DNA of 64,000 bases from a virus. The first letter of the stretch is position 1, and each line of letters begins with the position of its first letter. Where the stretch lies: IMG/VR virus record IMGVR_UViG_3300008259_003217, positions 1 through 64,000 of that record; one strand, 5' to 3'. This document shows positions 50,823 through 59,068 of this stretch, in pieces. The translations under genes were made by a program, and so were the position numbers. The notes under the pieces were generated by a model that had not been told where the DNA came from, searched no databases, and was given only the letters and a program-made list of their open reading frames with translations.

Positions 50823-50858
50823 AAATCCGTGTACTATATTAGTGTATGCGGATTTTTT
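50823..50858 (+). terminator. rho-independent terminator after tail-tube gene
   Basis: AAATCCGTGTAC (50823-50834) pairs with GTATGCGGATTT (50844-50855), with two wobble pairs and a 9-nt loop, ending in TTTTTT. A strong terminator here would set tube mRNA apart from the downstream genes. Confidence 0.88.
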
Positions 50859-50887
50859 ATTATAATAAAACCTAATTTCAAATAACA

Positions 50888-51655
50888 ATGGAAACAAATG
50901 ATATAGTTAATTACGGTCAGACTGACTTTAATCTTCCACACGACGTGTTGGAATTACCTTCTGGTGGAATATTTTATAAATCTAAAAAGAAAAGTGTTAA
51001 GATTGGATATCTAACAGCTTCAGATGAAAACATTTTACTAAATAACGATAGTCGTAAATCAATAAAGGAAGCTATTGTTTTACCATTACTTAGAAATAAG
51101 TTATATGAGAGAGAACTTAGACCCGAAGAACTTTTAGAAGGTGACGTTGAATCAATATTAATATTTTTAAGAAATACATCATTTGGTCCTGAATATAAAT
51201 TAAGTGTTGAGGATCCAAAAACCGGTAAACAATTTGAAACATCAATAATGTTAGATAGGATGAATATTGTTCAATCTAAAGAGAAACCAAATGATGACGG
51301 TACATTTACCCTAACATTACCATTTTCAAAGAATACGGTTAAAGTTAAATTTTTGTCACTTTATGACACAATTGAAATTGATAAAATTCTAGATAGTTAC
51401 CCAGCTGGTCGTGTAACACCAACAGTAACCACAAGATTAAATAGAATGGTTGTGGAGTTAAATGGTAATCCAGATCGAAACGATATATCCACATTCTGTG
51501 AAAATATGCCAATCGGAGATTCAAAACACATTAGAAATTTTCTAAGAGACAACGAACCAAGATTAGACCTAAAAAAAGAAATTGTAGCCCCGTCTGGAGA
51601 AAAGGTGACCGTGAGTCTTGCCTTTGGGGTGGAATTTTTTCGGCCTTTCTTCTGA
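50888..51655 (+). CDS. gp26-like baseplate hub/tail-chaperone protein, zero-frame product
   Basis: 255 residues in the T4 gp26-type baseplate-hub family: DVLELPSGGIFYKSKKKSVK, VKIGYLTASDENILLNNDS, AIVLPLLRNKLYERELRPEE and LLEGDVESILIFLRNTSFGP follow the family pattern (LPS-G-x-Y, TA-x-DE-x-iL, LL-GD-x-x-iL-x-x-R-x-x-s-G), with a later domain through residue 250. It stops shortly after an unusual run GAA-TTT-TTT-CGG at 51632-51643. The coding pattern continues in the +1 frame to 51794, giving the missing C-terminal 45-50 residues. Gene position between tube and tape measure is where tail-assembly chaperones with programmed frameshifts normally lie. Confidence 0.85.
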   Translation: METNDIVNYGQTDFNLPHDVLELPSGGIFYKSKKKSVKIGYLTASDENILLNNDSRKSIKEAIVLPLLRNKLYERELRPEELLEGDVESILIFLRNTSFGPEYKLSVEDPKTGKQFETSIMLDRMNIVQSKEKPNDDGTFTLTLPFSKNTVKVKFLSLYDTIEIDKILDSYPAGRVTPTVTTRLNRMVVELNGNPDRNDISTFCENMPIGDSKHIRNFLRDNEPRLDLKKEIVAPSGEKVTVSLAFGVEFFRPFF

Positions 51656-51794
51656 TTACTCAAAAGTTATATTAGACGAATATTATTATCTTGCCAAACA
51701 CCTGGGAGTACAGTACGGTGAATTCTTTAAAATCCCAACGTATGTTCGTAAATATCTTCTTGAAAAAATATTTAATGAAGGAAAACGAAACTAA
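51636..51794 (+). CDS. gp26-like C-terminal extension in +1 frame
   Basis: 52 codons without their own start codon: FFGLSSDYSKVILDEYYYLA, then KHLGVQYGEFFKIPTYVRKY and LLEKIFNEGKRN. This resembles the normal C-terminus of gp26-like proteins (a helix with LxLD-E-x-x-x-L, then mP-x-x-x-R-x-x-L). Joining to the upstream frame needs skipping one T in TTTTTT, exactly where the P-site TTT can re-pair with TTC and the next zero-frame codon is CGG. Either programmed +1 frameshifting or an assembly/indel error explains it. No stop separates this frame from the shift point. Confidence 0.7.
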   Translation, partial: FFGLSSDYSKVILDEYYYLAKHLGVQYGEFFKIPTYVRKYLLEKIFNEGKRN

Positions 51795-51797
51795 AAA

Positions 51798-51804
51798 TAT
51801 TTAT
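51798..51804 (+). promoter_or_regulatory. TATTTAT motif, 16 nt before ATG
   Basis: ATATTTAT then CATTAAATATTATTAA and the ATG at 51821; begins 4 nt after the stop at 51794. Confidence 0.45.
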
Positions 51805-51820
51805 CATTAAATATTATTAA

Positions 51821-53677
51821 ATGGCTATATCAAGTACTTCCACCCTAGATCCAGAATTTGAGAAATTTAAAGGGTATCAAAAATACCAATCAACAATGTC
51901 ACGAGCTTTTGATTTGAATCAATCGTTCGTTAGTAGTATGGGTGATTTGGTAAATGTAACCAAAAGTATGGAAAAAATACTTGAGATATCAGCTGACTCA
52001 ATTACCGAACTTAATTCCTTAAAATTTTTAGATGAAGAAGCCACAAAAATACAAAACGCTTTTGGTGTAAGTAAACAAAGATTGAGTGAATTTAAAACAT
52101 TAATCGCTGACACCACACCTGAATTGATTAAAATGGGTTTTAGTCAAGAAGAATCTACCCAAGCCGTAATAGACATTACCAAAAGTTTAGGGACAAACGC
52201 TATGGTTGGGAAAGAGGCCGTTGTTGAGTTATCAGCGGTAAGTAGGTTAACCGGTGAAGATATCACAACACTTGCGTCTAGTTTTAGAGACGTTGGTGTG
52301 TCAATATATGACGCTGGTGATAGAATGAAGGAAGTTATTGATTACGCTAAAAACGTGGGTGTTAGTGTACAAGCGGTATCAAAAGGTGTTTTGACTAATC
52401 TAGACAAAATGAATCTTTACAATTTTGAAAACGGTGTTAAAGGTTTAGCTAAGATGGCAGCTCAAGCTTCTAGACTAGGTGTTGATATGTCACACGTATT
52501 TGCTATTGCTGAGAAGGTATTTAACCCGGAAGGTGCGATTGAGTTGGCAGCTGGGTTACAAAGATTGGGGGTTACAGCTAATGGTCTTTTAGACCCATTA
52601 AGAGCTATGGATTTAGCACGTAATGACCCAGAACAATTGGAAAAGGAATTAGTTAATATTACTAAAGAATGGACAACGTTTAATGAAAAAACCCAACAAT
52701 TTGAAATATTACCAGGTGCTAAAAGTAGGATTAGGGAAATAGCTAGTGAATTGAATATACCAGCTTCAGAATTGACAAAAATGTCAATAAGAGCTGCCGA
52801 CTTCGATAAAAAACTACAACAGATTAAATTTCCATCATTAGTTGGTACAGAAGACGAACAAACTCGAGAAATGATCGCTTCATTAGCAACACTATCAGGT
52901 GGAACCGCGGTTATTAAGGTTAGGGATGAACAAGGTAAAGAAGTCACTAAAAAAGTGGAAGATTTACTACCACAAGAAATTGAACAACTAAGAGAACAAG
53001 CTGCCGACCAAAATAAAAGTTTGGAGGAATTAGCTTATGATCAATTAAACACATTAGACGCTATAAACGCTAATCTTGGTTCTTTGTTGGGTAAATTAAC
53101 ACTTGGTAAAGCTACCGCAGCACCCGTCCAACGTGTTTTTGATGCTTTAACTAAAGTCCAAACAAAATACACCGAAATAGCTACCAGAGATGTAACAACA
53201 GAAACTATTAGAACTGGTGTTGATCAGTTTAGTGGGTTATTAGAAGATGCGGCTTTAAAATTAGCTAAAGGAGATGAGACAGGATCTTTTGAAGCTTTTA
53301 AAAACGCTTTCACATCTATGGGTAATTTAGAAAAAAATTTCCAAACGGGTGTTAAAAATAAGTTTGACGAATTTATCAAAGAATATCGACAAGAGTTAAC
53401 AAAAACGTACGAAAACCAATTAAACCCAAAACCAAAAAAAACCCAAGCTGAGTTAATTGTTGAGGAATTGAATGCAAAAAAAGAAGTTATTGAAAAGAAA
53501 GAGATAATAACAAAATCAACAGTTAACGCTAACATAACAATAACAGGTTCCGGTACATTAACAAACATGTCAACAACCGAGATCCAAAACACAATTAACA
53601 ACTGGTTAAGTACAGCTGAAGGAAAATCTTGGTTAAATAAATTGTTTGAGGTGAAAGATAGTGGATTAAGAAACTAA
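51821..53677 (+). CDS. tape measure-like tail protein
   Basis: 618 residues, nearly all helical with coiled-coil and Ala-rich stretches: DEEATKIQNAFGVSKQRLSE, LARNDPEQLEKELVNITKEW, LAKMAAQASRLGVDMSHVFA and GTNAMVGKEAVVELSAVSRL. Alternating Ser/Thr/Ala helices of this kind match tail tape measure proteins that run inside the tube and set tail length. The C-terminal 120 residues become charged and Lys/Glu-rich (PKPKKTQAELIVEELNAKKE). It follows the chaperone gene, matching the usual order tube, chaperone, tape measure. If it sets length at about 0.15 nm per residue, the tail would be near 90-95 nm, similar to T4. Confidence 0.8.
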   Translation: MAISSTSTLDPEFEKFKGYQKYQSTMSRAFDLNQSFVSSMGDLVNVTKSMEKILEISADSITELNSLKFLDEEATKIQNAFGVSKQRLSEFKTLIADTTPELIKMGFSQEESTQAVIDITKSLGTNAMVGKEAVVELSAVSRLTGEDITTLASSFRDVGVSIYDAGDRMKEVIDYAKNVGVSVQAVSKGVLTNLDKMNLYNFENGVKGLAKMAAQASRLGVDMSHVFAIAEKVFNPEGAIELAAGLQRLGVTANGLLDPLRAMDLARNDPEQLEKELVNITKEWTTFNEKTQQFEILPGAKSRIREIASELNIPASELTKMSIRAADFDKKLQQIKFPSLVGTEDEQTREMIASLATLSGGTAVIKVRDEQGKEVTKKVEDLLPQEIEQLREQAADQNKSLEELAYDQLNTLDAINANLGSLLGKLTLGKATAAPVQRVFDALTKVQTKYTEIATRDVTTETIRTGVDQFSGLLEDAALKLAKGDETGSFEAFKNAFTSMGNLEKNFQTGVKNKFDEFIKEYRQELTKTYENQLNPKPKKTQAELIVEELNAKKEVIEKKEIITKSTVNANITITGSGTLTNMSTTEIQNTINNWLSTAEGKSWLNKLFEVKDSGLRN

Positions 53678-53705
53678 TCAAACATTAAAAAATGAACCCA
53701 AATCG

Positions 53706-53712
53706 TATTTAT
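53706..53712 (+). promoter_or_regulatory. TATTTAT motif, 14 nt before ATG
   Basis: GTATTTAT then AAAATAAAAGGAGA and the ATG at 53727. The AGGAG is too close to the start (2 nt) to be a normal Shine-Dalgarno site. Confidence 0.45.
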
Positions 53713-53726
53713 AAAATAAAAGGAGA

Positions 53727-56700
53727 ATGTCAAGTTCACTATCATTTGTATCAACAGAATCTTTTAGGAATAACCTATTAGTTAAAAACTTACCACCATA
53801 CTCTGTTACTGGGGTTTTTGGTCCGGTAACAAACGTTGTACAACAAACAAATTTAAATGTTTTTAGTGTTGTTGATTCACCAAACAATCTAGTATCCACA
53901 AATCAATTCGCTAATTCGGTTTACCCACTAAATGAGTATGGACCCGATGGTGGGTTTGATAACCCAATAAATGTCAATAATTTATTACCCGTTGACCCAA
54001 ATCAAGGTCCTTACGATATAAACGACTCAAATCTAGAGTTGGTTAATGAATTTTTTATTGATTCAGCTTATGTAAAAAACATATTTGGTCCAGAAGATGG
54101 GTATAAAGATTTATATATTGTAACAGATAACTATAACGTTAATCAATATTTCCTACCGTACGCCGACATGTTTATCAATTCATCGTACAGTACGTTCTCA
54201 ATGATATTCCAGGACAACCCAACAGGATCTAATGGTTTGTTATCACAAGATAGTTTTATTGTTAAAATAGGATCAACACAACTAAAGGGTGCTTTCCAAG
54301 AAAGGATTGCCGCTGAAATATCACAAGCTACTGTAGGTAGATTTAATTTAGACACATTACAAGATCCGTTCACAGCTGCTATGGTGGCGACAGGTAAACA
54401 ACCTTTTTTTGATAAGGATTGGAAAATTACCGTACCCGAATCACCAGTATTAGCTGCTGTATCATTAGCTAATAGATTGACTGGAACTTATTTTCCGGTA
54501 TCATTTATTCCTGGTGATTATTTTAATGACCCAGACCCAATACAAAGTCCCCAGGTTGAATCAGCACTTGGTGTGGTGAATAAACTCACAGGTGGATTCT
54601 TAGGTCCGGTATTAAACAAATTTAGAAACCCGTCAGAGACTTTCGTACAAAATACAGGTAACGGTCAACGATCTGTATTATTTAAAAGTTTAGATTATAA
54701 TAGATATAAACCAGCTTATAACCGAGGACTAACCCAAGGACTAACAACCGCTATTGGTCGTTTATTTGATGAAGATAGACCAAATACCGGTGGGTATTAT
54801 GTCGGTAGTCAAGACGCTGAACCTTCACAAATAACATCACCAGCTAATCAGGTACCCGTAGATAGATTTGGTAAACAAACCCAATCATTAGTATACGGTC
54901 CATCTGAACTTGGTATTTTATATGAAGGTAATGAAAGTAAATTAAACTTCGGATTAAAAGGTAAATCGTACTCTAACGATGGGGGTATTACCGGTCAAAT
55001 GGTTTGGACATCACCAAAGTACAAGGGTGACGCTGGACTTAGAGTTGGTAAAAATGGTAAGAAAGGTAGTTTAGATCCTGGGTTTGAAAGTTTAACCACT
55101 CAGTATAATCAGTACCAATCTACCGAAGTGGGTGAATTTAAACCAGGATCCATTTTGGATAACACACAAAGGTTAATCGACTCAGCTGATAACGTTTCTG
55201 GTATAGCTAGATTAAAACATGTGGGTAACGCAATTAACCAGGTCTCAAAGGTGTTTAACGATGGGTATAAGGAACTAACCAAAGGATCACAAGTACTTTC
55301 ATATACAAACGACACAACAGGTGTTGAGGAGGGTATTGAGTATTGTAGAGTTTTCACTAAAGATACCCCGTATTTTACATATGATGACTTACAAAAGACT
55401 GAAGGTATAACAATAGCCAATAGACGATTTAGTTACTCTGTGTTGGATAATACATACAATTTAAATATAGCTCCATTAAAAAATCCAGGATCAACTAACA
55501 TTATTGATAATAAAGTTAAAAAGTATATGTTCTCGATTGAGAATTTAGCTTGGAGAACCTCAGATAAACCGGGATACACCGTTAGTGAATTACCTGTTTG
55601 TGAACAAGGACCAAATGGGGGTAGAATCATGTGGTTCCCACCGTATGATTTACAATTCTCCGATGATAGTAAACCTGATTTTAATCAAACAAATTTCCTT
55701 GGACGACCTGAACCAATATACACATATAAAAACACAAGTCGTAGTGGAACGATTAGTTGGAAAATAGTTGTTGACCACCCCCAAATAATGAATAAAATTG
55801 TTACGGAACAATTAAAAAATATACCAAAAGAACGAATTGATTCAATAATGGATTCATTTTTCGCTGGTTGTGTTAAATATGATTTGTATGAATTAGCGGC
55901 TAAATTCAATCAAATACCAGTAAGTGACTTATATACTTATCAAGACATACTTAAGAGTCCAAGATTAACCGATGAGGAACTACAATCAGTAGCGGTCGAA
56001 ATAAGACCCGATCCGGTTATAAACATTTTAATAAAAGAAAACGCTGAAGGTGCCGCTGGTACGAATCAGGATGGAGTTGGGGGTAATGGAACAATTACCG
56101 AAGAACAAACAGTTGATAAAGATGTGAGTAGTGAATTTAATGACATTATAGATTTAGGTTTCTATTTTGACAATAACTGTCCTACTTGTAAAAATGATAC
56201 CGGTACCGACGGTAAAGAACCATATAACAAGTGGTATGATTTATATGTTGGTAAAAAGGATACATATATAAACAACGCACCCTATGAAGTTAGAACTGAT
56301 AAAACATATTCTGGATCATCTGTACCTGACTTCTTCAATAAAGTTGTTGAAGCCAACTATAAAAAAATCCAAGATGTTTTAATACCTAAAATAACAAAGG
56401 TGGTATCAGAACAAAAAGGTACATTTGAATTAAAGTTAATAGCTTCAGCTTCATCACCAAATACTGACGATTATAATATAAACATATCAATAAGAAGAGA
56501 TGACGCGGTAAAACGTTGGTTTAGAGCTCAAAAAATCGGTGAAAAAACATTCGCTGAATGGGAGAAAGACGGAAAAATCACATTCTTAAAGAGTGATACT
56601 CTTGGTGAGGGAACTGTAATAGCTAAAGCTATTGACGCTACTTTAACACCAGACCCTAATAACCCAGAATTAAATGACGTAATACCACCACAACAAGATG

Positions 56701-58742
56701 TTAATTGTAGAACCCCAATAGTTAGTTATGACTCCAACGGTGTTAAAATGACATCCCAGTCAGCTGGTAAAAAATATTCTATACCAGCTATGGCTTGTCG
56801 TAGGGTTGTTATCTCACAAATAAAAGCGGTTGTGAAAGAAGTTGTAAAACCAGTTGAAACGGTACAAACAACCACAGCACCCGAAATTACAGTTGATGTC
56901 CCACAAGTGAACACCCAACCAATTAAACCACTACCAACAAAAACCATCCAACAAAAAATTAAAGATGGGATATCTAAAAAAGTAGTTAGAACATTATTTT
57001 CTGAGTGTGATTATTTTGAGGTGATCAAAAAAGAAAGTCCGATGGTGTTTGATAGTATTAAGGAAAAAATAAAATACTTTAATCCAACCTTTCATTCAAC
57101 AACACCGGAAGGGTTAAACTCCAGATTAACATTCTTAAATCAATGTGTTAGGCCTGGACAATCAATACCGGTTATTGGTACTGACGGTAGACCAAAAACA
57201 AATGACGCACTTAACACATCGTTTGGTACACCACCAGTACTAGTACTTAGAATTGGTGACTTCTACCACACTAAAATAATCCCAACTAACCTCAGTATAA
57301 CGTATGATCCGTTGATTTACGATATGAACCCTGAAGGTATTGGTGTACAACCAATGATAGCTAAGATAAGTTTAGGATTTAACTTTATTGGTGGTCACGG
57401 ACTAAAAGAACCGGTAGACCAACTACAAAACGCACTTTCATTTAATTATTACGCTAATACCGAAGTTTATGATGAAAGAGCTACAGCTACCGACATCGAA
57501 AGTCAAACAACATTAGATAATTTGGTTGTTAATAGGATATTAGAATTAAAGAAAAAAGTAACCACAAAGGATATTGTAAACCAAGAACCTAAAAAAGGTG
57601 GGGAAACAATTGGTAAAATAATTGATGGTGTGACAGCCGGTACAATATCATATGATGTAATTCTTACAAAATTAAATGAACAACTTATAGATTACTTTAA
57701 GATAGTACCCAATTCATTAAGTACATTATTAAAAACAACAAACTACGGTATTGTACAATTAACTAATAGTAAAAGAAATTATATTGATGGTGTAATATCC
57801 GAATTTACTACCGGGATACTATCACCAAGACCAACTAAGTTATATGGTAAACCTAATTCTTTTGAAAAATTTGTGGATGATTTAGTTGAAGACGTAGTTA
57901 AAGATGTAACCGATAATAAAGACCCAATTACGATGGCTATTAAATCTAATCCATCTATGGATAAAAAAGTTTTACGAGAGGTAACGGAAAAATTAATCAC
58001 CAAAGTAAACACAAGAAAGGAATTTTTAAAAGAAGTAATAACAACAACCTCAAATCAAATTGTCAAAGTTGAAGAGAATTTAATATATTCACTAAGAAAG
58101 ATGGACGTTGTGATGAATAAACTTGACGGAGTGTTAACACAAAATAATGAACCACAATCATATGATTTAAGTGGTGATACATATTTTAAACAGGGTGGTA
58201 AATTGGATTTATCCTATAGGTTAGGTGTGTCAAATATATTAAAAAACTTCTATGAGTTTTTAGAAGCTTTTATTTTAAAACCAAGTAAGTACGATCCAAA
58301 AACATCAACCTCATCATATTATAAAAATCCTTTTCCTGGTGAAGAAGCTAATAGATTTTATTTGTCAATGTCTGATTACTTTTTAGATGATAGTAAGTAT
58401 AATTTATTTGTGACAGATTTAACAAATGGGAATGAAGTTAAAACAAAAAATGCGGCCAATAAAATTAAAGAATTATGTGATTTTTTAAAAAACATATATA
58501 CAACAATACACAACAATGAGGTTAGTGAAATTGACACATTATTATTTAAAACTGAATCATACCAAAAATATTTAAATTACAATATTGAAAATACAACAAA
58601 TATACCAGGAAATACCGTGAATTATAAAACACCACCAACTACCGATTTAAACTCAAAAAATAAACTAATAAAAGAGTTATATTCAAATCTTAATTTGAAT
58701 CAAGATAAAAAAACATTTAATGGTAAAGTTAAATTAAATTAA
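53727..58742 (+). CDS. giant tail/baseplate protein (gp48/gp54-like core) with OmpA-like insert
   Basis: 1671 residues. The first 330 residues are an extended beta domain (YSTFSMIFQDNPTGSNGLLS, KDWKITVPESPVLAAVSLAN). Residues 625-700 contain KKYMFSIENLAWRTSDKPGY, RIMWFPPYDLQFSDDSK and YTYKNTSRSGTISWKIVVDH, the baseplate tail-tube type core (gp48/gp54-like, P-Y-x-L-x-F). Residues 870-960 look OmpA-like (FELKLIASASSPNTDDYNIN, ISIRRDDAVKRWFRAQ), a peptidoglycan-binding fold. A later region has FYHTKIIPTNLSITYDPLIY and FNFIGGHGLKEPVDQLQNAL, another baseplate tube repeat. The C-terminal 400 residues are helical. Probably joins tube, baseplate hub and cell wall. Three bases before the gp53-like gene. 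Confidence 0.75.
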   Translation: MSSSLSFVSTESFRNNLLVKNLPPYSVTGVFGPVTNVVQQTNLNVFSVVDSPNNLVSTNQFANSVYPLNEYGPDGGFDNPINVNNLLPVDPNQGPYDINDSNLELVNEFFIDSAYVKNIFGPEDGYKDLYIVTDNYNVNQYFLPYADMFINSSYSTFSMIFQDNPTGSNGLLSQDSFIVKIGSTQLKGAFQERIAAEISQATVGRFNLDTLQDPFTAAMVATGKQPFFDKDWKITVPESPVLAAVSLANRLTGTYFPVSFIPGDYFNDPDPIQSPQVESALGVVNKLTGGFLGPVLNKFRNPSETFVQNTGNGQRSVLFKSLDYNRYKPAYNRGLTQGLTTAIGRLFDEDRPNTGGYYVGSQDAEPSQITSPANQVPVDRFGKQTQSLVYGPSELGILYEGNESKLNFGLKGKSYSNDGGITGQMVWTSPKYKGDAGLRVGKNGKKGSLDPGFESLTTQYNQYQSTEVGEFKPGSILDNTQRLIDSADNVSGIARLKHVGNAINQVSKVFNDGYKELTKGSQVLSYTNDTTGVEEGIEYCRVFTKDTPYFTYDDLQKTEGITIANRRFSYSVLDNTYNLNIAPLKNPGSTNIIDNKVKKYMFSIENLAWRTSDKPGYTVSELPVCEQGPNGGRIMWFPPYDLQFSDDSKPDFNQTNFLGRPEPIYTYKNTSRSGTISWKIVVDHPQIMNKIVTEQLKNIPKERIDSIMDSFFAGCVKYDLYELAAKFNQIPVSDLYTYQDILKSPRLTDEELQSVAVEIRPDPVINILIKENAEGAAGTNQDGVGGNGTITEEQTVDKDVSSEFNDIIDLGFYFDNNCPTCKNDTGTDGKEPYNKWYDLYVGKKDTYINNAPYEVRTDKTYSGSSVPDFFNKVVEANYKKIQDVLIPKITKVVSEQKGTFELKLIASASSPNTDDYNINISIRRDDAVKRWFRAQKIGEKTFAEWEKDGKITFLKSDTLGEGTVIAKAIDATLTPDPNNPELNDVIPPQQDVNCRTPIVSYDSNGVKMTSQSAGKKYSIPAMACRRVVISQIKAVVKEVVKPVETVQTTTAPEITVDVPQVNTQPIKPLPTKTIQQKIKDGISKKVVRTLFSECDYFEVIKKESPMVFDSIKEKIKYFNPTFHSTTPEGLNSRLTFLNQCVRPGQSIPVIGTDGRPKTNDALNTSFGTPPVLVLRIGDFYHTKIIPTNLSITYDPLIYDMNPEGIGVQPMIAKISLGFNFIGGHGLKEPVDQLQNALSFNYYANTEVYDERATATDIESQTTLDNLVVNRILELKKKVTTKDIVNQEPKKGGETIGKIIDGVTAGTISYDVILTKLNEQLIDYFKIVPNSLSTLLKTTNYGIVQLTNSKRNYIDGVISEFTTGILSPRPTKLYGKPNSFEKFVDDLVEDVVKDVTDNKDPITMAIKSNPSMDKKVLREVTEKLITKVNTRKEFLKEVITTTSNQIVKVEENLIYSLRKMDVVMNKLDGVLTQNNEPQSYDLSGDTYFKQGGKLDLSYRLGVSNILKNFYEFLEAFILKPSKYDPKTSTSSYYKNPFPGEEANRFYLSMSDYFLDDSKYNLFVTDLTNGNEVKTKNAANKIKELCDFLKNIYTTIHNNEVSEIDTLLFKTESYQKYLNYNIENTTNIPGNTVNYKTPPTTDLNSKNKLIKELYSNLNLNQDKKTFNGKVKLN

Positions 58743-58744
58743 TT

Positions 58745-59068
58745 ATGGGATCACAATATTATAACAGATATAATGAATTTTTAATTAACGGTGAACAAAC
58801 CGTGGTTCCGTATATTACTTTACCATCAAAGTCATCCGATAAAAAACATATTTACGTAGCTAATCAATCTAGGTTAGATAAAATATCCCAACAATACTAT
58901 GGAACACCATTCTTTGGATGGCTAATTCAAACAGCTAACCCCCAACTTGGAGGACTAGAAAGTAATATTCCTGACGGTACAGTATTGACAATTCCATTTC
59001 CATTAGTAAGTTCTTTACAAGACTATAAAACTCAATTAGACAATCATTTCTTCTATTATGGTAGGTAA
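58745..59068 (+). CDS. baseplate wedge protein, T4 gp53-like (LysM-like)
   Basis: 107 residues. YYNRYNEFLINGEQTVVPYI is the wedge N-terminus. The core KKHIYVANQSRLDKISQQYY, then GTPFFGWLIQTANPQLGG and NIPDGTVLTIPFPLV is a LysM-like fold (Y-V-x-x-x-x-R-L-D-x-I-S-x-x-Y-Y-G-x-P), matching gp53, which carries a LysM-type domain in the T4 baseplate. It overlaps the next gene by 11 bases, showing tight coupling. Confidence 0.9.
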   Translation: MGSQYYNRYNEFLINGEQTVVPYITLPSKSSDKKHIYVANQSRLDKISQQYYGTPFFGWLIQTANPQLGGLESNIPDGTVLTIPFPLVSSLQDYKTQLDNHFFYYGR

